Source of the DNA: Bacteroidales bacterium
GTDB taxonomy: Bacteria; Bacteroidota; Bacteroidia; Bacteroidales; UBA932
Assembly (NCBI GenBank): GCA_016286385.1
Contig: JAEESO010000004.1
Coordinates: 62,001-126,000 of the forward strand
DNA length: 64,000 bases
Direction of reading: 5' to 3'
Positions within the stretch are counted from its first letter, which is position 1; each line of letters starts with the position of its first letter. Shown in pieces: positions 17,877-26,299 of the stretch. The notes under the pieces were generated by a model that saw nothing but the letters and a program-made list of their open reading frames with translations, was not told the origin of the DNA and did no database searches. The position numbers and the translations under genes are program-made.

Positions 17877-19309
17877 TGACCTCCTACAGTTAGGTTGCCG
17901 ATAAGAACCGTTGGTATGCCGCAGCTTACGGGCACGGACTGCTCTTTGCCGCAGGTCCAGGCACCGGGATCCACCACAAGGTCATCGGCCACGCCGCGGA
18001 TATCGGCAAGGGCGGCAGGGCCGTTGCCTATTATGTTGATATCCTTCACTGGCATTGTGAGGCGGCCGTTTTCTATCATATAGCCGGACTTTACGTAGAA
18101 GGTGAAATCTCCTTCCCCAATCTGTACCTGGCCGTTGGAAAACTCGTCTACAAAAATGCCCTTGGAGACCTCTGCAATTAGGTCATCGGCCTTTGCCGTG
18201 CCGCTTTCCATATAGGTTGCCCTCATCCTTGGAAGGGGAGCGTAGCGGAAGCTTTCACGGCGGCCGTTCCCCGTGGGCTTTACCCCGTAATGGGCGGCCG
18301 ATATACGGTCATGGAGATAGGACGTAAGCACGCCATCCTCCACCATGTAAGTCTTCTGTCCGGGGATGCCTTCGTCGTCAAAGTTTATGGCGCCGCGGTT
18401 ACCCTGGAGAGTTCCGTCGTCAATGATGTTTATGCCCTCGGGGCATATCCTGGTGCCCATTTTGTCGGCAAAGATGGAGGTGCCCTTGCGGTTGAAATCG
18501 GCCTCGAAGGCGTGGCCCATGGCTTCATGGAGGAGGATGCCGGAAGCGCCGGCGCCCATCACTACGAGCATTCGGCCACCTTCAGGGCGCCTGGCGGCAA
18601 AGCGGTCGTTTATGCCCTTAACAATGTCAGAGGCCATTTCTTCTGCAAGGGCGGGGGAAAGCATCTCTGCGCCGCAGCGGAAACTGCGGGATGTGGACTT
18701 GTTTTCCACGGCGCCGCCGCTTTCAAAGACGGCACTTACGGAGATGCTCCCCATGGGCCGGGTCTCGTATTTTAGCTCCCGGGCGCTGTTGTACATGAGG
18801 ATGTCACTGACGGAGAACGCAAGGTTCACTATTACCTTGCGGATGCGGGAGTCCCTAGCGCGGACATCGGCATCAAGAGACTGCAGGAAGGGGAGGAAGC
18901 CCGCCATGGGGAGTTCCCGCCAGTTCTTCAGGACGGGATATCTGTCGGCCGCAGGATTTGGCTCTCCGCGGCTTGGATTGCGGGTGCCATAAGGGTTAAC
19001 GTCGCACGGGCCGTCGGCAATCTGGGCGGCGGCGCGGGCGCAGGCAAGGATATCGGCCTTGAGGGTGCTCTCAGAGTATGCGTAGCCGGTCTTTTCTCCG
19101 GAAAGGACGCGTACCCCAACGCCGTAATCAATGTGGCTGCCGCCGGAAGTTACGGCGCCGTCCCTGAGAAGGAGTGACCCGTAGCTGGTGTTCTCAAAAT
19201 AGAGGTCTGCGTAGCTGCCGCCGCTTCTGAGCCCTTCTGCTATGACGGCTTCAAGAAGCGGGACATCCACCTTGAATATGTCCAGATAATAGTTCTTACT
19301 CTGTATCAT
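17873..19309 (-). CDS. tldD: Zinc metalloprotease subunit TldD
   Basis: The 478-residue catalytic partner of TldE carries the zinc-binding H-E-A-M-G-H motif near residue 257, within GILLHEAMGHAFEADFNRKG. Family-wide features follow: GINIIDDG, an E-D-G-V-L-T-S-Y-L-H-D segment and the C-terminal GEGDFTFYVKSGYMIENG with IGNGPAALADIRGVADDL. Length is typical. It overlaps tldE by 4 bases and its start overlaps the upstream P-loop kinase gene by 14 bases, which implies translational coupling of all three. The natural substrate in this organism is unknown; no modified-peptide (RiPP) genes are nearby. Confidence 0.95.
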   Translation of the reverse strand: MIQSKNYYLDIFKVDVPLLEAVIAEGLRSGGSYADLYFENTSYGSLLLRDGAVTSGGSHIDYGVGVRVLSGEKTGYAYSESTLKADILACARAAAQIADGPCDVNPYGTRNPSRGEPNPAADRYPVLKNWRELPMAGFLPFLQSLDADVRARDSRIRKVIVNLAFSVSDILMYNSARELKYETRPMGSISVSAVFESGGAVENKSTSRSFRCGAEMLSPALAEEMASDIVKGINDRFAARRPEGGRMLVVMGAGASGILLHEAMGHAFEADFNRKGTSIFADKMGTRICPEGINIIDDGTLQGNRGAINFDDEGIPGQKTYMVEDGVLTSYLHDRISAAHYGVKPTGNGRRESFRYAPLPRMRATYMESGTAKADDLIAEVSKGIFVDEFSNGQVQIGEGDFTFYVKSGYMIENGRLTMPVKDINIIGNGPAALADIRGVADDLVVDPGAWTCGKEQSVPVSCGIPTVLIGNLTVGGQ

Positions 19310-19982
19310 CCGTGCTCTGGTAGGGAACTCCGTCGTGGGCCAGCGGGGCCTTTGACAGTTCCTTGATAATGAGTTCTGCAGTATTCTCCGTGTGCTGGAG
19401 TGGCTCAGAGGTGTCTGTGATAACGGCTTTCACCTTCTGGTACTTTTCCATGTCACGGATGGCGAAACCCTTCTTGGAGCCTTCCGCTATTATGGCAAAC
19501 GGAGGGCGGGAATTATCGGCCAGAATCCATTTGTCGCAGGTTTGCATGTAGCCGTTGAAGAGGTAGTAGATGCCCATGCGGTAGCGGCGGCGGATGGTCT
19601 CCTCAGGGACGTCGTGGCCGCCGGCCAGGACCCTGTTTGCTACCCTCTGGACCGCCATGTCGGGGGTCTCCAGCCACAGGTATAGCACCGTGACATAATA
19701 CCCCAATTCCTGGGCCTTCCGCGTCATCTTGATAAGGGCACGCGTAGCCAGGGTGGTTTCTATGCAGAAGTCTTCCCTGCGGTCAAACAGGTACTGCACC
19801 TTTTTCAGCATCAGGCGGCTTGCAGTGATGTAGGCACCCTCCGGCGCAAACGGCGAGAGGTGCTTTGCAAATTCATCCGAGTTCACAAATTCACTGCAGT
19901 CCAGCAGCTCCGGGAGAATGCTGTAAGAAGCGGTGGTCTTCCCGGAGCCGTTTGGGCCTGATATGATGTACATGCGTGGCAC
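19296..19982 (-). CDS. Zeta-toxin-like P-loop kinase/ATPase
   Basis: The 228-residue cytoplasmic protein opens with a Walker A motif (GPNGSGKTT, residues 9-17), followed by FVNSDEFAKHLSPF. This is the arrangement seen in zeta-toxin family kinases and AAA_33-type proteins. The segment FCIETTLATRALIKMTRKAQELGYYVTVLYLWLE matches the zeta core, in which an Arg-rich helix follows an E-T-T strand. Zeta toxins phosphorylate UDP-N-acetylglucosamine, but many stand-alone homologues in Bacteroidota have no epsilon antitoxin and may have other substrates. No antitoxin gene is adjacent here. The gene overlaps tldD by 14 bases. Met1 and Met4 are both possible starts. The family call is good; the toxin function is doubtful. 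Confidence 0.8.
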   Translation of the reverse strand: MPRMYIISGPNGSGKTTASYSILPELLDCSEFVNSDEFAKHLSPFAPEGAYITASRLMLKKVQYLFDRREDFCIETTLATRALIKMTRKAQELGYYVTVLYLWLETPDMAVQRVANRVLAGGHDVPEETIRRRYRMGIYYLFNGYMQTCDKWILADNSRPPFAIIAEGSKKGFAIRDMEKYQKVKAVITDTSEPLQHTENTAELIIKELSKAPLAHDGVPYQSTDDTE

Positions 19983-20006
19983 TTCGTGCCGAATTGCTTT
20001 ACAATA

Positions 20007-20039
20007 CCCCCTCCCGAAACCCCTCCCCTCGGGGGAGGG
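20007..20039. repeat. C-rich element with hairpin, G-quadruplex motif on minus strand
   Basis: Four C-tracts interrupted by T and GAAA, followed by CCCTCCCC/GGGGAGGG arms (20021-20028 and 20032-20039). It lies just downstream of the peptide transporter gene and could terminate or pause its transcript. A related element lies at 30587-30616. Confidence 0.55.
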
Positions 20040-20059
20040 ACTTGAGAGGGCTTGTGCTT

Positions 20060-21586
20060 TTATTCAGTGGCAGCCTCTAACTTCTTCATCATGGCGAACA
20101 TGAAGATGGCGGAGATGACGCAGACGCCAAGGAATACGCTCCAGACAACCCACAGGGGCAGGGGACCCCAGAGGTGACCGCCAACCTGGACAAGGAAGTT
20201 ACCTAGGGCCGTAGCAACAAACCACATACCCATCATCATACCCTTGTACTTGGGCGGGGCAACCTTGGACACGAAGGAGATGCCCATGGGGCTAAGGAGA
20301 AGTTCTCCGAAGGTGAGGATAAGGTATACGGTGATAAGCCAGTAGGGAGAAACCAGGGTCTCTTCCACGCCGCCGCGCACAGTTGCCTGATATGCAGGGG
20401 TATTAAGGCCGATAGAAGCAAACGCCATAAGGCCGAAGGCCACGGCCGCAACCAGCATGCCGTATGCAATCTTTCGGGGAGCGCTGGGCTCCTTGCCCTT
20501 TGCCGCCAGGGCACCAAAAATGGCCATGGAGACAGGTGTAAGGGCTACCACATAGAACGGGTTGAAGTGCTGGAAGATAGGGGCGCTGATCTCTATGCTG
20601 CCGGAAAGGCGGGTGTACTGCCACACAAGGTATGCGCAGGCAAGGGCTACTACGCCAACGCCGATCCATTTACCCTTCTGGGATGCCTCCTTGTCGAAGA
20701 TGGAGAAGAGGGCATACACAATGGCAATCACTGCCACAAGATTGAATACGTTGAATGGCATTGAAGCGATGCCGGAAGAGCTGCGCTCAGTGAATTCATC
20801 GGCAAAGTAGGTGAGCGTGAGGCCATTCTGGTGGAAGCTCATCCAGAAGAAGATAACCACGGCGAACACCAGGAAGAGAGCCACCATGCGCTTTTTGGTC
20901 TGTTCCGGGGTGAGGGTGTCCACAACCTGGGCCTTCTCTCCCTTTGCGTGACCGCCTTCAACGTGCTTGAACCAGCTGCGGAAGGCGTAGTAGATGGCAA
21001 TTGACACGATGAGGGATACGCAGGCCACTGCAAATGAGAAGTGGTAGGCGGCGTTTCCGTCAAATCCAAGGGTCATTGCCCATTCCCTGATCCTGATGGC
21101 CGCTGTAGGGGCAAAAAGGGCGCCGATATTGATGGCCATGTAGAAGAGGGAGAAGCCGGAATCACGCTTTGAGGCATACTGAGGGTCATTATAGAGGTCA
21201 CCGACCATAACCTGGAGGTTACCCTTGAATAGACCCGTGCCGAAGCCTATCAGAAGCAGGGCCGCAAGCATTGCCACAAGGGCTACGGTGCCTCCGCCAA
21301 GCGGAACTGAGAGCAGGAGGTATCCTGCAAACATAACCAGGATGCCGGTTGTGACCATCTTTCCAAAGCCGAATTTATCGGCCAGGATACCGCCGATGAG
21401 CGGGAAGAAGTACACCAGCATGAGGAATGAGGAGTAGATTGTGCCTGCGGTACCGGCTGAGAGGCCGAAGTTTGCCCTGAGGAAGAGGGCAAACACCGCA
21501 ATCATGGTATAGTAACCGAAGCGCTCGCCGGTGTTGGCAAGTGCAAGGGCGAATAAGCCTTTGGGTTGTCCTTTGAACATATGCAA
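20060..21586 (-). CDS. POT/PTR2 family proton-coupled di/tripeptide transporter
   Basis: The 508-residue inner membrane transporter of the proton-dependent oligopeptide family has about 12-14 hydrophobic helices. The N-terminal NTGERFGYYTM matches the family ExxER-F-x-Y-Y signature except that the first Glu is replaced by Asn. Residues 50-75 (SSFLMLVYFFPLIGGILADKFGFGKMV) form the conserved first loop, and the SLFYMAINIGALFAP motif is diagnostic. It starts one base after the stop of pepD, so a peptide importer and the enzyme that splits dipeptides are made together. Met1 or Met3 may be the true start. Confidence 0.93.
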   Translation of the reverse strand: MHMFKGQPKGLFALALANTGERFGYYTMIAVFALFLRANFGLSAGTAGTIYSSFLMLVYFFPLIGGILADKFGFGKMVTTGILVMFAGYLLLSVPLGGGTVALVAMLAALLLIGFGTGLFKGNLQVMVGDLYNDPQYASKRDSGFSLFYMAINIGALFAPTAAIRIREWAMTLGFDGNAAYHFSFAVACVSLIVSIAIYYAFRSWFKHVEGGHAKGEKAQVVDTLTPEQTKKRMVALFLVFAVVIFFWMSFHQNGLTLTYFADEFTERSSSGIASMPFNVFNLVAVIAIVYALFSIFDKEASQKGKWIGVGVVALACAYLVWQYTRLSGSIEISAPIFQHFNPFYVVALTPVSMAIFGALAAKGKEPSAPRKIAYGMLVAAVAFGLMAFASIGLNTPAYQATVRGGVEETLVSPYWLITVYLILTFGELLLSPMGISFVSKVAPPKYKGMMMGMWFVATALGNFLVQVGGHLWGPLPLWVVWSVFLGVCVISAIFMFAMMKKLEAATE

Positions 21587-23044
21587 TTATTTTACGGGTA
21601 CATTTTCAAGAACGGCCTTCAGATACTCCCAGGTACGGGCTACGGAGGCGATGTTCACTTTTTCATCCGGGCTGTGGGGATACTTGATGGTGGGGCCTAC
21701 GGATACCATCTCCCAGTTGGGATATTTGGCTCCAAGGAGGGCGCACTCAAGGCCGCCGTGGGTGGCCATTATCTCCATATCCTCTCCGGTCACTTTCTTG
21801 TACTGCTCCATCATGATCTTGTTCATGGGAGTGTCCAGCTTGGGAGTCCAGCCGCTGTAGCCGCCGGCAAACTGGATGTCATCTGCACCGGCAAGCTCGA
21901 AGATGCAGCGGACGCGGTTGGCAAGGGCTGCCTTGGCGCTGTTGACGGAACTGCGCATGAGGCTGTGGATGGTGATTTTGCCCTTCTCTGTGCGTACGAT
22001 AGCCATGTTGATGGAAGTTTCCGTGAGTCCCTTCATGGTGCGGGACATGCGGATGACTCCTGAAGGGCATGCAAGCATTGCCTTCACGGCCCTCAGCATA
22101 ACTGAAGGCTGAATGTGCTTGGGGGCGGCGGCGCACTCCTCAACAATGAGGGTGGCGGTGGGGTCGCTCTCCTTGAATTCGGCCTTGATACGGCCAAATT
22201 CGCTCTCTATCATCTGGCGCACAGCCTCAAGGTTCTCCTGAGGGACCACAAGTTCTGCCTCTGCCTCAAACGGGATGGCGTTACGCAGGGAACCGCCGGT
22301 GAAGGAGACCACCTTCACGCCAAGAAGCTCAATGGCGGGGAGAATCATACGTGCAACAGCCTTGTTGGCGTTTGCCCTGTAAAGGGAGATGTCCATTCCG
22401 GAATGGCCGCCCTGAAGGCCCTTGACGGTAACTTTTAGGCCCTTATAATCTGCGGGCGTATTGTATTTGAGGTATTTGAAGGAGGCCGATACATCAAGGC
22501 CGCCTGCGCAGCCGACGCAAAGTTCTCCTTCCTGCTCACTGTCAAGATTCATGAGGATGTCTCCCTTCAGGACACCGGGCTCAAGGGTGTTGGCGCCTGT
22601 CATGCCGGTTTCCTCGTCATAAGTTACAAGAATCTCGATGGGGCCGTGCTTTACGGACTTGTCCTCAATTGCGGAGAGGCCAAGGGCTACGCCCATGCCG
22701 TTATCGGCACCAAGTGTGGTACGGTCTGCGGTAACCCACTCTCCGTCAATGTATGCGTTGATGGGGTCCTTGAGGAAATCGTGGGAAGAATCAGATGTCT
22801 TCTGGGGGACCATATCCATATGGCCCTGGATGATGACACCCCTGCGGTTTTCCATGCCCGGGGTGGCGGGAACGCGGATGATGATGTTGCCGCCTTTGTC
22901 GCGGATGGTCTCAAAACCGTGGCTGACGCCCCAGTTGTAAAGGTATTCAATTACTTTGCCCTCATGCTTTGAAGGGCGGGGAATTTGGGTAAGATTGTAG
23001 AAGTTATTCCAGACAATCTTGGGCTCCAGTTCTTTAATGCTCAT
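21587..23044 (-). CDS. pepD: Aminoacyl-histidine dipeptidase PepD (M20 family)
   Basis: The 485-residue cytosolic dinuclear zinc dipeptidase of clan MH cleaves Xaa-His and other dipeptides. Metal-site motifs are visible: G-H-M-D-M-V-P (His75, Asp77), G-A-D-N-G-M-G (Asp114) and YDEETGMTGA (general base Glu144, metal ligand Glu145). A bacterial-exopeptidase dimerisation domain follows, and the late THGGLECALLGAKYPNWEMVSVGPTI segment holds further ligands. Length is right for PepD (about 485). It lies 12 bases downstream of the DUF4831 gene and directly upstream of the POT transporter. Confidence 0.95.
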   Translation of the reverse strand: MSIKELEPKIVWNNFYNLTQIPRPSKHEGKVIEYLYNWGVSHGFETIRDKGGNIIIRVPATPGMENRRGVIIQGHMDMVPQKTSDSSHDFLKDPINAYIDGEWVTADRTTLGADNGMGVALGLSAIEDKSVKHGPIEILVTYDEETGMTGANTLEPGVLKGDILMNLDSEQEGELCVGCAGGLDVSASFKYLKYNTPADYKGLKVTVKGLQGGHSGMDISLYRANANKAVARMILPAIELLGVKVVSFTGGSLRNAIPFEAEAELVVPQENLEAVRQMIESEFGRIKAEFKESDPTATLIVEECAAAPKHIQPSVMLRAVKAMLACPSGVIRMSRTMKGLTETSINMAIVRTEKGKITIHSLMRSSVNSAKAALANRVRCIFELAGADDIQFAGGYSGWTPKLDTPMNKIMMEQYKKVTGEDMEIMATHGGLECALLGAKYPNWEMVSVGPTIKYPHSPDEKVNIASVARTWEYLKAVLENVPVK

Positions 23045-23056
23045 ACTATAATGTTA

Positions 23057-24061
23057 TTAATTAGTTTTTACGGGATATGAAGCTTCCTTTCCAAGCTGAT
23101 ACACCGGGACGCGCGTTTCCACCAGCGGACGTCCGTCTTCCGTAAGGCTCAGTTTGCATATCATGGGGATACGATATCTGATATGGGTGGTTTTACCAGC
23201 CTTTTTGGCCGATTGAGAAGCCTCTTCCCTTACAAGGCCTTCAGGCTCAAGCTCAATGTAATAGGGAGTGCCTCGGCCGTTAGATACAAGACCGCGCTCG
23301 GGATCGGTGCGGAATGCAAGGTAACGTTGGTTCTTGAGGTTTGGCTGGGGAATCACGTCAAAGCTTGCCGTGAGCGTCCTTACCTGGCTGTAGCCACGGA
23401 AAAGGGTTAGGTACTCTTCCTCCATCTCACGTATTTCCTTGAGGGCATCGGCCATAGCAGCACCGGAAAACGTGGCGTCAGTGTTGCCGGTTGCTATGTC
23501 CAGGCGCTGGGCGCGGAGGGAAAGGATGTGGTCCGCTGCTTCCTTGGCCTTGTCTTCCAGGGATTTGGTCTCAATGAATTTCTCTTCAACGGGTACGCGT
23601 ACAAAGGCGGTATCTGTAGGGATGGTCTTGTACACTATGCGTTTAACCTCCTTGCTGTCTCCGGTGAGGCCCTTGTCCGTGAAATCGGAGCGCATGGGTG
23701 GGAGAAAGCGCCAGGTTACGCCAAGTTCACCCTTTTCTCCAAAGGAAACCAGTCCCTGGGTGCTCAGGACCATCAGTTCCGGGACATCGGCCTCCAGAAG
23801 TGTGGCCGATTTCCGGTCTGCTTCCACCTTGGGGGTTATGGTGGCGCTGAGGACGCGGGAGGTCACTTCATCGGCCCTCCTGACGTCTATGTTGAGGAGT
23901 TTCTTTGCAAAGGCTGCGTATGGGCCCGCAAAGAAGGTTTCCTGCTCTGCCTCCACTTCCACGGTAATGGTGGTGGAGGGGAGGTAATATACGCTTTCCT
24001 GAGCCGCGGCTATGAAGGCAACGGCCAAAGCAAGGATTGATGATATTATTCTTTTTTCCAT
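23057..24061 (-). CDS. DUF4831 family secreted protein
   Basis: The protein has 334 residues from the Met at 24061, chosen because a signal peptide (MEKRIISSILALAVAFIAAAQ) starts there; a longer in-frame reading to 24088 lacks a sensible signal. The mature part matches the DUF4831 family of Bacteroidota: ESVYYLPSTTITVEVEAEQETFFAGPYAAFAKKLLNI, the ADEVTSRVLSATITPKVEAD repeat-like strand, and the LFRGYSQ region. Function is unknown; it is predicted to be periplasmic or envelope-associated. Its start overlaps the end of the upstream acyltransferase gene by 16 bases, so it belongs to the acyltransferase-pepD-POT operon. Confidence 0.8.
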   Translation of the reverse strand: MEKRIISSILALAVAFIAAAQESVYYLPSTTITVEVEAEQETFFAGPYAAFAKKLLNIDVRRADEVTSRVLSATITPKVEADRKSATLLEADVPELMVLSTQGLVSFGEKGELGVTWRFLPPMRSDFTDKGLTGDSKEVKRIVYKTIPTDTAFVRVPVEEKFIETKSLEDKAKEAADHILSLRAQRLDIATGNTDATFSGAAMADALKEIREMEEEYLTLFRGYSQVRTLTASFDVIPQPNLKNQRYLAFRTDPERGLVSNGRGTPYYIELEPEGLVREEASQSAKKAGKTTHIRYRIPMICKLSLTEDGRPLVETRVPVYQLGKEASYPVKTN

Positions 24062-24972
24062 CTTCTGTGTGTCCAGAGGTAGTTCCATGGCTGTGCCTTG
24101 ATATCCTCTTCAAGGAGATTAAAGTATTTCTGGGTTATATCAAGCGGATCCATTGATCCGGCGTGTTCAGTTATGGGAACGAATGTCATGGTGTAGCCGC
24201 CTTCCTCCCTGCACTGGAAACTGAGGTAGATGACGGCCATATCCGTCCTTGCTGCCACCGTGGCGGCTCCCGGCATTATGACGGTGTCACGGTTCATGAA
24301 GCGGAGGCTGTACTTGCGGTTGGGGCCGTAGGGGAACTGGTCCGTTATGAAGGAGTAGCAGAAGTGTTTGTCCCTGTTGGAGAAGATAGTCCTTGCTATC
24401 TGCTGTGAGGGGACGTATCCGGTGAAGTCCATATCGGCCACGGGTGCCTGCCTGTTTTCCCCCATGAAGCTGTCCCAGAACTTGTTGTGGAGGGGGAGGT
24501 AGGTGATTGCAAAGGTATGGGTTGTAATCTCCAGGGGCTCCGTATAGGTGTAATTTAGGATGCCGCCAATGAGTTCCCAGTTTCCGGCGTGGGACTGCAT
24601 TATCATAACCTGCTTGCGCTCACGGAAAAGGCGGTTGAGAACTTCCGGATTTGTAATCTCCACGATGTGGCTGTCACGGAGGCGCTTACGGCCGTGGTCT
24701 CCGCGGCAGGAGCCAAACCAGAGGGTTTCCGTAAGGATGTTGGCAAAGTGATGGTAGAACTTCTTTTCAATGGCTTTCAGCTCTTTGGCCGATTTTTCAG
24801 GGAAACTCTTCTTGAGGTTATCCTTCACAACATCTACCCTGTAGCGGACCACGCAGCGAATGAGCCAGCCAAGGAAGCGGGCCACGGCGTGATGGTATGA
24901 AAGGGGAAGGCGTCCGTGAAGCCGGAGCCATCCCTGAGCCAATCCCTGCCATAATGTCTTTCCTTGAGCCAT
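24046..24972 (-). CDS. Lipid A-type late acyltransferase (LpxL/HtrB family)
   Basis: The protein has 308 residues from the ATG at 24972; the TTG at 24984 lies inside the -7 box. This is the lysophospholipid/lauroyl acyltransferase family that adds secondary acyl chains to lipid A at the inner membrane. The catalytic H(x)4E motif is HAGNWE, followed by RQAPVADMDFTG and the CYSFITDQFP segment. An N-terminal hydrophobic stretch (LSYHHAVARFLGWLIRCVV) anchors it. It leads an operon with DUF4831, pepD and the POT transporter, an unusual set of partners. Whether it acts on lipid A or another glycolipid cannot be told. Confidence 0.9.
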   Translation of the reverse strand: MAQGKTLWQGLAQGWLRLHGRLPLSYHHAVARFLGWLIRCVVRYRVDVVKDNLKKSFPEKSAKELKAIEKKFYHHFANILTETLWFGSCRGDHGRKRLRDSHIVEITNPEVLNRLFRERKQVMIMQSHAGNWELIGGILNYTYTEPLEITTHTFAITYLPLHNKFWDSFMGENRQAPVADMDFTGYVPSQQIARTIFSNRDKHFCYSFITDQFPYGPNRKYSLRFMNRDTVIMPGAATVAARTDMAVIYLSFQCREEGGYTMTFVPITEHAGSMDPLDITQKYFNLLEEDIKAQPWNYLWTHRRWKKE

Positions 24973-24981
24973 ATGTATCCA

Positions 24982-24989
24982 CAAATATA
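24982..24989 (-). promoter_or_regulatory. Predicted -7 box for the LpxL-like operon
   Basis: The minus strand reads TATATTTG, ending nine bases before the ATG at 24972. This leaves a leader of only about five bases. Confidence 0.5.
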
Positions 24990-25012
24990 GTCATATTTTA
25001 TGTAATAAAGAA

Positions 25013-25044
25013 TTTGTTTTTCAGGAATTTAATGCGTATATTTG
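25013..25044 (+). promoter_or_regulatory. Ribosomal protein operon promoter
   Basis: A full Bacteroidota promoter: TTTG (25013-25016), a 20-base spacer, then TATATTTG (25037-25044). It drives rpsF-rpsR-rplI with a leader of about 65 bases. Confidence 0.75.
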
Positions 25045-25056
25045 CAGTCCTTTTTG

Positions 25057-25113
25057 GGCCCCTTTTGGGCCGCAAACAAGTTAACTTATTTATTAACAAT
25101 TAATTAACAAACA
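25057..25113 (+). promoter_or_regulatory. rpsF leader, possible S6:S18 autoregulatory hairpin
   Basis: The leader contains a GGCCC/GGGCC hairpin (25057-25061 with 25067-25071) followed by a CCG trinucleotide (25070-25072) and an A/T-rich unstructured stretch to the ATG. Known S6 leaders bind the S6:S18 complex through a CCG-containing stem-loop. The match is suggestive only. Confidence 0.35.
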
Positions 25114-25485
25114 ATGGTTAACCAGTACGAAACCGTTTTCATTGCAACTCCCGTTTTGTCTGATGCCCAGATGAAGGAAGCGGTTGCCAAGTACGTCAAG
25201 CTCATCACGGACAACGGTGGTGAGGTTGTGTACCAGGAGGATTGGGGCCTGCGTCAGCTCGCTTATCCCATCCAGCACAAGACCACAGGTTTTTATTACC
25301 TGATCGAGTTTAAGGCAGACTCACAGTTCGTTGCCACTCTTGAAACCCAGTATCACCGCGATGAGCGCATCATCCGCTTCCTCACTGTCGCCCTCGACAA
25401 GGATGCAGTTGCATACGCAGAGCGTCGTCGCGCTAACAAGGCCGCCAAAGCCGCTCCCGCAGCTGAGGCTCCCGCAGCAGAGTAA
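25114..25485 (+). CDS. rpsF: 30S ribosomal protein S6
   Basis: The 123-residue S6 is a small-subunit platform protein that binds 16S rRNA together with S18. The N-terminal [23 protein letters not shown] strand-helix and the central [23 protein letters not shown] motif are diagnostic. The Ala/Pro-rich tail (about 108-123) is unstructured, as often seen. It is the first gene of the rpsF-rpsR-rplI operon, 16 bases upstream of rpsR. Start ATG 25114 is set by the conserved N-terminus. Confidence 0.98.
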   Translation: MVNQYETVFIATPVLSDAQMKEAVAKYVKLITDNGGEVVYQEDWGLRQLAYPIQHKTTGFYYLIEFKADSQFVATLETQYHRDERIIRFLTVALDKDAVAYAERRRANKAAKAAPAAEAPAAE

Positions 25486-25501
25486 TTAGGAGGATAAAAT
25501 T

Positions 25502-25771
25502 ATGGCAAACGAAAACAAAGAAATCCGCTATCTGAATCCCCCTACCGTGGAGGTTCGCAAGAAGAAATACTGCCGTTTCAAGAAGGCAGGTATCAAGTAT
25601 GTAGATTACAAGGATCCTGAGTTCCTCAAGAAGTTCCTGAATGAGCAGGGTAAGATCCTTCCCCGCCGCATCACCGGTACTTCCCTGAAGTTCCAGCGCA
25701 AGGTTGCCCAGGCTATCAAGCGTGCACGCTCCCTGGCCCTTCTTCCGTATGTTACTGACCTTCTTAAATAA
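25502..25771 (+). CDS. rpsR: 30S ribosomal protein S18
   Basis: The 89-residue basic protein has the S18 core: [27 protein letters not shown], then [34 protein letters not shown], which contacts 16S rRNA next to S6. Length is normal for Bacteroidota S18. A purine-rich AGGAGG precedes the start by several bases, one of few Shine-Dalgarno-like sites in this window. Eight bases separate it from rplI. Confidence 0.98.
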   Translation: MANENKEIRYLNPPTVEVRKKKYCRFKKAGIKYVDYKDPEFLKKFLNEQGKILPRRITGTSLKFQRKVAQAIKRARSLALLPYVTDLLK

Positions 25772-25779
25772 TCTGCCTT

Positions 25780-26226
25780 ATGGAAATTTTACTCAAGAAA
25801 GATGTAGCCAACCTTGGCTATGCCGGTGAAATTGTAAAGGTAAAGGCCGGTTATGGTATGAACTACCTCATTCCTCAGGGATTCGCAGTTTCCGCAACTG
25901 AGTCCGTGAAGAAGCAGCACGCAGAGACCCTTCGTCAGCGCGCTCACAAAGAGGCCAAGCTTGTTGCAGATGCAGAGGCTCTTGCAGCCACCGTTTCCGC
26001 ACAGGTTCTGGAAGTGAAGGTAAAGGTCTCCGAGAGCGGCAAGCTCTACGGCAGCGTTACCACTATGGACCTTGCAGAGGCACTCGCCGCCAAGGGCCTG
26101 AACATTGACAAGAAGGACATCACCATCCTTGCCGGTGAGGTGAAGGAAGTTGGTGAGTACGAGGCCGCTGTAAAGATTTACAAGGCTATCAAAGCAAACT
26201 TCAAGTTCAATGTAGTTGCTGAGTAA
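25780..26226 (+). CDS. rplI: 50S ribosomal protein L9
   Basis: The 148-residue L9 has two globular domains joined by a long helix. The N-domain MEILLKKDVANLGYAGEIVKVKAGYGMNYLIPQGFA carries the L9 signature; the C-domain includes SGKLYGSVTTMDLAEAL and ends KIYKAIKANFKFNVVAE. It supports reading-frame maintenance at the ribosome. It is the last gene of the S6-S18-L9 operon and is followed by a strong terminator. Confidence 0.98.
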   Translation: MEILLKKDVANLGYAGEIVKVKAGYGMNYLIPQGFAVSATESVKKQHAETLRQRAHKEAKLVADAEALAATVSAQVLEVKVKVSESGKLYGSVTTMDLAEALAAKGLNIDKKDITILAGEVKEVGEYEAAVKIYKAIKANFKFNVVAE

Positions 26227-26234
26227 TCAGCCAG

Positions 26235-26255
26235 ATTGCCGGTCACGCCGGCAAT
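26235..26255. repeat. REP-like imperfect palindrome downstream of rplI
   Basis: Arms ATTGCCGG and CCGGCAAT flank a 5-base loop. It sits between the rplI stop and the terminator and resembles small dispersed extragenic palindromes. No second copy is evident in the window. Confidence 0.4.
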
Positions 26256-26260
26256 GACGT

Positions 26261-26292
26261 AAAAATCCCGCTCCACCGAGCGGGATTTTTTT
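26261..26292. terminator. Bidirectional terminator between rplI and the FadD-like gene
   Basis: A 13-base stem (26261-26273 with 26278-26290) with a CACC loop. It is A-rich on the left and T-rich on the right, so it ends transcription from both converging operons. Confidence 0.9.
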
Positions 26293-26299
26293 GTTGTTA

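Noticed and set aside
19296..19982. A toxin-antitoxin module
   Set aside because: No epsilon-type or other antitoxin gene is adjacent, and the gene is tied to tldD instead.
24972..24984. TTG start for the LpxL-like gene
   Set aside because: It lies within the -7 promoter box, so it would not be transcribed with the gene; ATG 24972 is better.
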